Origin: CAZBUH01 sp964495095 | GTDB lineage: Bacteria; Bacillota; Clostridia; Oscillospirales; Oscillospiraceae | Length of the DNA: 7,774 nt | Assembly: GCA_964495095.1 (NCBI GenBank) | Contig: CAZBUH010000090.1 | Coordinates: 1 to 7,774, forward strand | Direction: 5' to 3' | Shown: positions 1 through 5,176 of the stretch, in pieces | How positions within the stretch are numbered: the stretch's first letter is position 1 | How the letters are laid out: each line of letters opens with the position of its first letter | The notes under the pieces: model-generated | Seen by the model: the letters and a program-made list of their open reading frames with translations, nothing else | What the model was told of the DNA's origin: nothing | Databases searched by the model: none | Position numbers and translations under genes: made by a program

Positions 1-43
1 GGTTTTGGCTTATGAAAGGGATCCTGTTGGGATTACCTTTGCT

Positions 44-69
44 ATATTTTTTCTTTCAAGAAAAAGTAT
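44..69. repeat. AT-rich inverted repeat downstream of the topoisomerase gene
   Basis: The arms at 44-55 and 58-69 are complementary around a 2-nt centre, apart from one T-G pair at 47/66. An 8-bp core (TTTTTCTT/AAGAAAAA) is perfect. The dyad lies about 90 bp past the stop codon of the minus-strand topoisomerase gene. It could act as a weak transcription terminator or be a copy of a dispersed intergenic repeat. The flanking AAAAAG direct repeats at 61-66 and 71-77 suggest the second option. The stem has almost no GC, so terminator strength is doubtful. Nothing else is recognisable in 1-157. Confidence 0.35.
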
Positions 70-157
70 CAAAAAGAACTTAATAGCGCATCAGGATATG
101 CATAGTCGGAGGATTTGCGCCAGGTAAACGGGAGATTTGCGTTTTGTGAAAAGCGCG

Positions 158-2140
158 TCACGAGATATCCGCAAGCTCCAGATATTTATAGCCGTTATTT
201 GCCACGTGATCCTTGCGCCCCTGAAGGTCGTTGCCCAAAAGCAGGTCGAACACCTGGGCGGTCTTTTCCGCGTCGGAGGGCATTACTTTAATAAGGCGGC
301 GGGTCTCGGGATTCATGGTGGTGAGCCACATCATATCCGGGTCGTTTTCGCCAAGGCCCTTGGAACGGTTGATGGTGTGCTTTGCCCCGTCAAAGCCGGA
401 CACGATATCGGCCTTTTCCTTATCGGAATACGCGAAATAGGTTTTACCCTTGCACTCTATCTCGAAAAGGGGGGATTCAGCGATATACACGTAGCCCTTT
501 TCAATCAGGGTGGGGGTGAGCCTGTAGAGCATGGTCAAAATAAGGGTGCGTATCTGGAAGCCGTCCACGTCGGCATCGGTGCAGATAATGACCTTGTTCC
601 ACCGGAGATTTTCCAGACTGAATTCGTTAAGGTCGCGGTTATTTTTCGTCATGACCTCCACGCCGCAGCCCAGGACTTTCATAAGATCGGTGATTACATC
701 GCTTTTAAAAATTTTCGCGTAGTCCGCCTTAAGGCAGTTTAGGATTTTGCCTCTTACGGGCATTATGCCCTGAAATTCCGCGTCTCTTGAGAGCTTGCAG
801 GCGCCCAGGGCGGAGTCGCCCTCCACGATGTATATCTCCCGGCGGGAGATATCCTTTGTGCGGCAGTCCACGAATTTCTGGACACGGTTTGCTATGTCGA
901 TGGAGCCGGAGAGCTTCTTCCTTATGTTTATCCTGGCCTTTTCTGCGCTCTCCCGGCTGCGCTTATTCACAAGGACCTGATCGGCTATCCTGTCAGCCTC
1001 GGCTTTATTCTCGATAAAATAGACCTCGAGCTGGGATTTAAAGAAGTCGGTCATGGCGTCCTGTATGAACTTATTGGTGATGGACTTCTTTGTCTGATTT
1101 TCGTAGGAGGTCTGGGTGGAAAAGCAGTTTGTAACGAGTATAAGGCAGTCCTGCACGTCGGCAAAGGTTATCTTGCTCTCGTTTTTCTGGTATTTCCCGG
1201 CCTTTCTTATATAGGCGTCGATAGCGGAGACGAAAGCGCTTTTCGCGGCTTTTTCCGGGGAGCCGCCGTGCTCCAGCCAGGAGGAGTTGTGGTAGTACTC
1301 TATAAGGTTTACCCTGTTTGAAAAGCAGAAGGCGGCGGATATTTTTACCTTGTACTCAGGCTTGTCCTCCCGGTCACGGCCCCGGCGCTCAGTCTCGATA
1401 AAATAGGGCTGCGTGAGTGGGTCCTCACCTGCAATTTCGGACACATAGTCGCTGATGCCGTTATCGTAGAGGAAGTCTGTTGTCTCAAATTTGCCGTTTA
1501 CCTCGTTCCGGAAGCGGAAGGTGACGCCGGAGTTGACGACGGCCTGCTTTTTCATAACGTCGGTGTAGTATTCCACCGGTATGTCTATGTCGGTAAACAC
1601 CTCCAAATCGGGCTTCCAGTGGAATTTTGAGCCGGTCTTTTTGCCGTTCCACGGCGTTTTTTTAAGGCCGCCTACATTTTCGCCATTTTCAAAGTGGAGT
1701 GTGTATTCAAAACCGTCCCGGTGGATAACGGCGTCAAAATATTCCGAGGCATACTGTGTGGCGCAGGAGCCGAGGCCGTTGAGGCCCAGGGAGAACTCGT
1801 AGTTCTCACCCTCGTCGTTGCTGTATTTTCCTCCGGCGTAAAGCTCGCAGAAAACCAGCTCCCAGTTGTAGCGCTCCTCGGCGGGATTCCAGTCCACAGG
1901 GCAGCCCCGGCCGAAATCCTCCACCTCGATGGATTTATCCCCGTACCTGGTGACGGTGATAAAGCTGCCGTGGCCCTCTCTGGCCTCGTCAATCGCGTTT
2001 GAAAGGATTTCAAAAACAGCGTGTTCGCAGCCGTCAAGGCCGTCGGAGCCGAATATAACGCCCGGCCTTTTCCGTACCCTGTCGGCGCCTTTCAGAGAGC
2101 TTATACTCTCGTTTCCGTAGTCTGCGTTTTTCTTCGCCAT
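158..2140 (-). CDS. Divergent type IIA DNA topoisomerase, ATPase/TOPRIM subunit (GyrB/ParE-like)
   Basis: This 660-aa protein should be the ATP-hydrolysing B subunit of a gyrase or topoisomerase IV-type enzyme that passes one DNA duplex through another with a GyrA/ParC-type partner. The GHKL ATPase comes first: EILSNAIDEA (E44, N48), DFGRGCP (75-81), GGKYSN (103-108) and GLNGLG (119-124). A transducer domain follows with the ATP-contacting QTK loop (349-351). The TOPRIM domain has EGDSA (440-444), PVRGKILN (461-468) and TDADVDG (521-527), then RSKGLGE (592-598) and a complete C-terminal tail, so the gene is intact. The length fits ParE or a short GyrB. Oddities are N121 where the family has His, L445 where it usually has Gly, and RSKGLGEN in place of RYKGLGEM. 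The reading frame stays open about 159 codons upstream, but ATG at 2140 is chosen because a GGGGGA site lies 11 nt before it and the promoter lies inside the open extension. Family assignment is firm. Gyrase versus topo IV versus a lineage-specific third enzyme is unresolved because no A subunit is in the window. Confidence 0.93.
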   Translation of the reverse strand: MAKKNADYGNESISSLKGADRVRKRPGVIFGSDGLDGCEHAVFEILSNAIDEAREGHGSFITVTRYGDKSIEVEDFGRGCPVDWNPAEERYNWELVFCELYAGGKYSNDEGENYEFSLGLNGLGSCATQYASEYFDAVIHRDGFEYTLHFENGENVGGLKKTPWNGKKTGSKFHWKPDLEVFTDIDIPVEYYTDVMKKQAVVNSGVTFRFRNEVNGKFETTDFLYDNGISDYVSEIAGEDPLTQPYFIETERRGRDREDKPEYKVKISAAFCFSNRVNLIEYYHNSSWLEHGGSPEKAAKSAFVSAIDAYIRKAGKYQKNESKITFADVQDCLILVTNCFSTQTSYENQTKKSITNKFIQDAMTDFFKSQLEVYFIENKAEADRIADQVLVNKRSRESAEKARINIRKKLSGSIDIANRVQKFVDCRTKDISRREIYIVEGDSALGACKLSRDAEFQGIMPVRGKILNCLKADYAKIFKSDVITDLMKVLGCGVEVMTKNNRDLNEFSLENLRWNKVIICTDADVDGFQIRTLILTMLYRLTPTLIEKGYVYIAESPLFEIECKGKTYFAYSDKEKADIVSGFDGAKHTINRSKGLGENDPDMMWLTTMNPETRRLIKVMPSDAEKTAQVFDLLLGNDLQGRKDHVANNGYKYLELADIS

Positions 2141-2195
2141 ATAATGAATAATCCCCCATATGTTGATGTTCAAGCTGAATTTACCAGTAAAATAT

Positions 2196-2224
2196 AGTAT
2201 ATAATAAAGGGAAACGGTTGTCAA
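2196..2224 (-). promoter_or_regulatory. Sigma-A promoter of the topoisomerase gene
   Basis: On the minus strand a perfect TTGACA (-35, 2219-2224) is followed after exactly 17 nt by TATACT (-10, 2196-2201). Transcription would begin near 2189 and give a leader of about 50 nt before ATG at 2140. This is close to the consensus for a housekeeping promoter. It also argues against translation starting further upstream in the open frame. Confidence 0.8.
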
Positions 2225-2229
2225 ATCCC

Positions 2230-2258
2230 GGCGCGGCCATAAATTATTATGGTGCGCC
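2230..2258. promoter_or_regulatory. Imperfect 29-nt dyad abutting the topoisomerase -35 box (candidate operator)
   Basis: The outer arms GGCGC (2230-2234) and GCGCC (2254-2258) enclose a perfect inner dyad, CCATAA (2237-2242) and TTATGG (2247-2252), around ATTA. The two are joined by a GG/T internal loop. The dyad ends 5 nt upstream of the -35 hexamer, a typical place for an activator or repressor site. The alternative is a hairpin ending an upstream minus-strand transcript, but no U-tract follows. No known regulator consensus was recognised. Confidence 0.4.
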
Positions 2259-2533
2259 CTCCCGGTGAAAATTCCGAGAATTTTTTGAAGCTGAAAAAGG
2301 GTCCGATGCTTTACTGCGGCTTCCGCAGGATTCAAGGTATATGTGTATGAAAACCGGGCCACAGCCACACGGCGGCGCCTGCGGGCTCCAAAACCGTTTT
2401 TCAGCAGCTCTCTCTGCCTGGACGGATCGGCACAGACGAGGATGGATATCCCGTAATACCGGTTGACCTTTGCGCTCAAATACGCTGAACCGGCCTTGCG
2501 TGTTAGAGCTTTTATGCACAAACCGATTCTAAA

Positions 2534-2580
2534 GCAAACAGGGCGAGAGGCCAACCCCTTGGGCTGACCTCTCACCTTGC
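2534..2580 (-). terminator. Strong stem-loop downstream of the BlaI/M56 operon (probable terminator or structured RNA)
   Basis: Read as minus-strand RNA, a 12-bp stem (GAGAGGUCAGCC with GGUUGGCCUCUC) closes a short CAAGG loop and extends outward by a GGU/GCC step and a GCAA/UUGC clamp. All imperfect pairs are G-U on the minus strand. On the plus strand the same positions are A-C mismatches, so the minus-strand transcript is favoured. It lies about 95 nt past the M56 stop codon. Only a short UUU follows on the minus strand, whereas TTTTT follows on the plus strand. Terminator function is therefore likely but not certain, and a structured RNA is the alternative. Confidence 0.45.
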
Positions 2581-2673
2581 TTTTTACGATCCTGTTTTGC
2601 AGCGCGCCCGGGAACATTGGCTTTCCCCGGATTCCGGAGACGCCTGCTTTAACGGTTATGGAACGGCAGATTT

Positions 2674-4260
2674 TCAGCCTAGGGGATGCGCGTATCCAAA
2701 CCCAAAGACCGCGCCCGCTTCGCTGGGATGCCTTGTTATATACCGTGTCCTGTCCGGCTGACCGGCGGCGCTGAAAATATATTCGGCGCTGCCGCTCGCT
2801 TCATCGTAACCTATAAGCTCGGCGCTGTCAAGGTCCCAGTATGTGCAGAGCAGGGCGGCGATATCCCCGTCGGAGAGGTTTTCACCGGTAATGTCACCGT
2901 AATTTTCATACTGGCGGACGCCGTCTGCGGACATGTAACAGGGCTCCTCATCGCCGGCGGCAGCGGCGGCGAAGAAATACACTATTTTCCCGCTTTCCAG
3001 GTCCAGCTCAAGCCAGCCGGAGATATTGTCCGCTGTAAAGCATGTGTAGCAGAGATCGGCTGTTTCGCCCGGTGTGACGGAAAAGCCCTCCACGCCCCGG
3101 CTATGTGAGACAGGCTGATCCTGATACGCAAGGCTGATGTCTGCTGTGATGACCCCGAGAGCCTTTAACTGCTGGAGCTCCCGGCTGCATATGGCTATTA
3201 TTTCCTCATCTGTTTTGAGATTTCCGCCGGTGCTGTGGGAGGGCGCCGCGCTTTCCGCCGCTGAAACCTCCGGGGCCGCTGATTGGACGGCGTTCTCCGG
3301 GGCGCCGCCGGCCGAGGCGGAGGCAGATACAAAAGCTCCCGTAAACACCGCCGCCAGCGCCACCGCAGCCGTAATGCAGATGGCGGCGGCGATGACCGGG
3401 CGCGAAATTTTTCTTTCTTTCATAATTGATGTTATCCTTTCTCTGAGCCGGTTATTTGTCCCGCCCGCCATTTGCACCACCATGGGAGAGTTCATCTCCG
3501 CGAGATTCAGAAGCAGCAGGGCGTAGGATTTTTTACCGGCGGCGTCAAGCTTCTTTATAACGGCCTCGTCGCAGGACAGCTCACAGAGCCTGGCAATTTC
3601 CCGTGAAACCAGATAGACGGCCGGATTAAACCAGTGGATGGAGACGGTGAGCTGCACCAGCCATTTGTACCACAGATCCAGACGCCTGGCGTGCGTTTCC
3701 TCATGGGCCAGCGCCATTTTAAGCTCTTCCCGGGAGAGACCGGCGGGGACATATATTACGGGGCGTATAAGCCCTGTGAGCAGGGGAGTGGCGGCGCTGC
3801 CGGACTCAAAGACCGGAATGCCCCCGTGCCGCAGAATAAATTTTCTGCTGCGCCGCAGCCTGCGGGATACAAGGCCCAGCTCCAGCAGCCGCGCCGCAGC
3901 CGATATGACGGCGCCGGAAAGCCAGAGGGCAAAAAGAATTTTTCCCGTTTCCGGCCCCGCGGGCGTCCCAGCGGCGTCCGCTTCAAGCTCCTGAAGCTCT
4001 CCGGAGGGCAGAATCGTGACGCCGTCAGGCTGAGGAGCGGGAGCGCCGGTACCGTAAATTGCGCCGCTGTCCGCCGAAACCGGCAAGGAGGGCAGGGGGA
4101 TTGCTGTGAAGCCCACAGGTATTAAAAACCTGAGCAAAACCGGCAGCCGCAGATAGTAGGCCCAGCACCGGGGCATTTTTTTGAAAACCCTTGTAAGCCC
4201 CAGAAGCAGAAGCCCGGTGGCGGTGCCGGCAAGGGTGAGGCGCAGGACCGTGTCAATCAT
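2674..4260 (-). CDS. M56-family (BlaR1/MecR1-type) membrane metalloprotease sensor
   Basis: This 528-aa integral membrane zinc protease should transmit an extracellular signal by triggering inactivation of the BlaI-type repressor encoded just upstream. Two N-terminal membrane segments lie at about 6-24 and 36-56. A third region at 107-125 leads into the cytoplasmic protease domain with HEETH (186-190; zinc ligands H186 and H190, catalytic E187), then ARRLD, WFNPAVY (210-216) and CDEAV (230-234) carrying the probable third ligand. A final membrane helix spans about 287-310. Beyond it lies a roughly 215-residue ectodomain starting with an Ala/Ser/Pro-rich linker. That domain shows no class D beta-lactamase or penicillin-binding motifs, unlike BlaR1/MecR1, so the ligand is unknown. 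ATG at 4260 overlaps the repressor's end by 8 nt, with GGGAGG just upstream, indicating translational coupling. Protease family is firm; beta-lactam sensing is not supported. Confidence 0.9.
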   Translation of the reverse strand: MIDTVLRLTLAGTATGLLLLGLTRVFKKMPRCWAYYLRLPVLLRFLIPVGFTAIPLPSLPVSADSGAIYGTGAPAPQPDGVTILPSGELQELEADAAGTPAGPETGKILFALWLSGAVISAAARLLELGLVSRRLRRSRKFILRHGGIPVFESGSAATPLLTGLIRPVIYVPAGLSREELKMALAHEETHARRLDLWYKWLVQLTVSIHWFNPAVYLVSREIARLCELSCDEAVIKKLDAAGKKSYALLLLNLAEMNSPMVVQMAGGTNNRLRERITSIMKERKISRPVIAAAICITAAVALAAVFTGAFVSASASAGGAPENAVQSAAPEVSAAESAAPSHSTGGNLKTDEEIIAICSRELQQLKALGVITADISLAYQDQPVSHSRGVEGFSVTPGETADLCYTCFTADNISGWLELDLESGKIVYFFAAAAAGDEEPCYMSADGVRQYENYGDITGENLSDGDIAALLCTYWDLDSAELIGYDEASGSAEYIFSAAGQPDRTRYITRHPSEAGAVFGFGYAHPLG

Positions 4261-4630
4261 CGGCGCCCTCCCAGTTTTCTATCAGCTCTCTGAGCTCCTG
4301 AATGTCGCTTTTCTCCATCGCGCCGTCGCTGTACATGGCCGCCATCATGTCCCGGATGCTGCCATTATACATGGCGGCTATCAGGCTCCTGGCCTGGGCG
4401 GCGGCGTACTCCTTTTTCCGGATAATCGCCCGATAGACCTTGCCCCGGCCCTGGGGCACGGCCTCCACGGCGCCTTTGTCCGCGAGACGGGAGAGGAGGG
4501 TCAGAACGGTGGTGCGCTCCCAGCCGTTATTCAAAGCTGCTCTCACCTGGGCCGAGGTAAGAGCGCCCTCCGAGCTCCAAAGGGCTTTCATTACCTCCAG
4601 CTCCGCGTCGGAAATTTTGACGTCCTTCAT
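4253..4630 (-). CDS. BlaI/MecI/CopY-family winged-helix repressor
   Basis: This 125-aa dimeric DNA-binding repressor belongs to the BlaI/MecI family. The N-terminal winged helix (about 4-72) has the family pattern ISDAELEVMKALW (6-18), a recognition helix around ERTTVLTLLSRLADKG (38-53) and a wing ending in GRGKVYRAI. The C-terminal helices (about 74-122) would form the dimer interface and are normally cut when the partner protease is activated. The frame opens further upstream, but ATG at 4630 is preferred because AGGAGG lies 7 nt before it and residues from there match the family start. The 3' end overlaps the M56 gene, the standard blaI-blaR arrangement. It probably represses its own operon through the TACA-AT-TGTC dyad at 4655-4664. 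The target genes beyond this operon are not visible, and no beta-lactamase gene is in the window. Confidence 0.92.
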   Translation of the reverse strand: MKDVKISDAELEVMKALWSSEGALTSAQVRAALNNGWERTTVLTLLSRLADKGAVEAVPQGRGKVYRAIIRKKEYAAAQARSLIAAMYNGSIRDMMAAMYSDGAMEKSDIQELRELIENWEGADD

Positions 4631-4637
4631 TTTCTTG

Positions 4638-4643
4638 CCTCCT
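4638..4643 (-). promoter_or_regulatory. Ribosome binding site fixing the BlaI-type start
   Basis: The minus strand reads AGGAGG here, 7 nt before ATG at 4630. This rejects the longer open frame that starts at 4666 and would place 12 extra residues across the promoter-operator DNA. Confidence 0.85.
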
Positions 4644-4650
4644 GATATAT

Positions 4651-4666
4651 ATACTACAATTGTCAA
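4651..4666. promoter_or_regulatory. Candidate BlaI-type operator upstream of the repressor gene
   Basis: The plus strand carries TACA (4655-4658), AT, then TGTC (4661-4664), resembling the TACA/TGTA half-site symmetry bound by BlaI/MecI repressors with one degenerate base. It lies 25-34 nt upstream of the repressor ATG and next to a run of alternating TA that could supply a -10 element. A perfect TTGACA is present on the minus strand at 4661-4666, but nothing at standard spacing makes it a -35 box for this gene. Only one dyad was seen, whereas bla operators often have two. Confidence 0.45.
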
Positions 4667-4680
4667 GAGGTTTTCCGAAA

Positions 4681-4699
4681 AGTTTTCTTAAATAAAACT
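4681..4699. promoter_or_regulatory. 19-bp dyad just upstream of the DtxR-family promoter
   Basis: AGTTTT (4681-4686) and AAAACT (4694-4699) are perfect inverted repeats around a 7-nt spacer, ending 3 nt before the -35 hexamer at 4703. The size fits the roughly 19-bp boxes of DtxR/MntR regulators, but the sequence does not match a known box closely. Short A/T dyads can occur by chance in this AT-rich region. Confidence 0.25.
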
Positions 4700-4702
4700 G
4701 CC

Positions 4703-4731
4703 TTGCAAATTATCATAAAAAAGCTTATAAT
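4703..4731 (+). promoter_or_regulatory. Sigma-A promoter of the DtxR-family gene with palindromic -10 region
   Basis: TTGCAA (4703-4708) and TATAAT (4726-4731) are separated by exactly 17 nt, a near-consensus promoter about 30 nt upstream of the TTG start. The -10 box lies within a perfect 12-bp palindrome, TTATAATTATAA (4725-4736), so a dimeric repressor bound there would block RNA polymerase. Autoregulation by the adjacent metalloregulator is plausible but unproven. Confidence 0.75.
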
Positions 4732-4746
4732 TATAAAAAAGTCTCC

Positions 4747-4751
4747 GGAGG
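4747..4751 (+). promoter_or_regulatory. Ribosome binding site supporting a TTG start
   Basis: GGAGG lies 9 nt before TTG at 4761. No in-frame ATG precedes the conserved N-terminal helix of the DtxR family, and a GTG at 4751 leads straight into a TAG stop codon, so TTG is the supported start. Confidence 0.75.
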
Positions 4752-4760
4752 TGTAGAGTT

Positions 4761-5138
4761 TTGCTTATCCACGAATCGGCGGAAAATTATCTTGAGACCA
4801 TCCTGATGCTCCGCAACCGGAACGGAAGCGTGCGCTCCATTGACATAGTGAACGAGCTGGGCTTCAGCAAGCCAAGCGTCAGCGTAGCCATGAAAAATTT
4901 CCGCGAGAGCGGGTATATCACGATGGATGAGGACAATTTCATCACCCTTACAGATAAGGGACTCCAGATAGCCGAGCGGATTTACGAGCGGCATCTTGTA
5001 CTTACTCAGATGCTGATAGCCCTTGGGGTGAGCGAGGAAAACGCACGGCAGGACGCCTGCCGGATGGAGCACGACATAAGCGACGAGACGTTCCGGAAGA
5101 TAAAAGAGCACTATAAAAATTATGTTTGTGAGGAATAA
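4761..5138 (+). CDS. DtxR/MntR-family metal-dependent transcriptional repressor (two-domain form)
   Basis: This 125-aa protein has the two-domain architecture of MntR: an N-terminal winged helix (about 5-65, with SKPSVSVAMKNF at 36-47 as recognition helix) and a helical dimerisation/metal domain (about 66-120). It lacks the C-terminal SH3-like domain of DtxR/IdeR. Aligning by eye, the primary metal-site positions are N9 (Asp8 in MntR, Met10 in DtxR), E12, H78, C100 (Glu99 in MntR, Cys102 in DtxR), E103 and H104 in the block CRMEHDIS. The set is thus a mixture of the two types, and metal preference (Mn versus Fe or another) cannot be assigned. It starts with TTG behind GGAGG and its own promoter. 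It is divergent from the BlaI/M56 operon and convergent with the membrane protein gene. No metal transporter gene is adjacent, so its regulon is unknown. Family assignment is strong; function as a repressor is inferred from the family. Confidence 0.88.
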   Translation: MLIHESAENYLETILMLRNRNGSVRSIDIVNELGFSKPSVSVAMKNFRESGYITMDEDNFITLTDKGLQIAERIYERHLVLTQMLIALGVSEENARQDACRMEHDISDETFRKIKEHYKNYVCEE

Positions 5139-5176
5139 AAAATTTCCCGCCGAAAAGGGCGGGAAATTTTTTATTC
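5133..5176. terminator. Bidirectional rho-independent terminator between convergent genes
   Basis: A perfect 19-bp inverted repeat (arms 5133-5151 and 5158-5176) closes a 6-nt GAAAAG loop. The GC-rich inner stem (CCCGCC/GGCGGG) is flanked by A-tracts that become U-tracts in either direction, making it an intrinsic terminator for both the DtxR-family gene and the opposing membrane protein gene. The stem includes the stop codons of both genes: each ends in GAA TAA within an arm. Confidence 0.95.

Larger units (their letters stand above)
2225..2673. other. Intergenic stretch without a credible gene
   Basis: About 450 bp lie between the topoisomerase promoter and the stop codon of the M56 gene. 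Open frames cross it on both strands, but none has a good ribosome binding site or a recognisable protein. It holds several short stem-loops: AAAATTC/GAATTTT at 2268-2284, CTGCGG/CCGCAG at 2314-2328, CCGGTT/AACCGG with a nested TTTG/CAAA at 2459-2493, and CCCCGG/CCGGAG at 2625-2639. A much stronger one at 2534-2580 is listed separately. Individually the short stems could arise by chance. Confidence 0.5.

Noticed and set aside
12..83. 23-codon plus-strand frame beginning ATGAAAGGG
   Set aside because: It is made mostly of the AT-rich dyad, has no ribosome binding site, and the hydrophobic peptide is a by-product of T-rich DNA.
137..742. 201-codon plus-strand open frame
   Set aside because: Antisense to the topoisomerase TOPRIM/C-terminal region, which is strongly conserved on the other strand; no ribosome binding site and no family resemblance.
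2247..2519. 90-codon minus-strand open frame in the intergenic gap
   Set aside because: No ribosome binding site, no recognisable protein pattern, and it overlaps several palindromes and the topoisomerase promoter flank.
2141..2617. 159-residue N-terminal extension of the topoisomerase
   Set aside because: The frame is open, but the translation is low-complexity and Arg-rich with no domain. The near-consensus promoter at 2196-2224 lies inside it, and homologous sequence begins at the ATG at 2140.
3756..3986. 76-codon minus-strand frame within the M56 gene
   Set aside because: Out-of-frame shadow of the M56 coding sequence on the same strand, with Arg/Pro-rich translation and no start signal.
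2674..4630. Beta-lactam resistance locus (blaI-blaR1)
   Set aside because: The repressor/protease pair is of that type, but the penicillin-binding ectodomain is not recognisable and no beta-lactamase or PBP2a gene is present, so a resistance role is not supported.
4661..4666. Perfect TTGACA on the minus strand upstream of the BlaI-type gene as a -35 box
   Set aside because: A -10 at 16-18 nt spacing would fall on the ribosome binding site. The hexamer is better explained as part of the operator-like dyad; the true promoter is unresolved.
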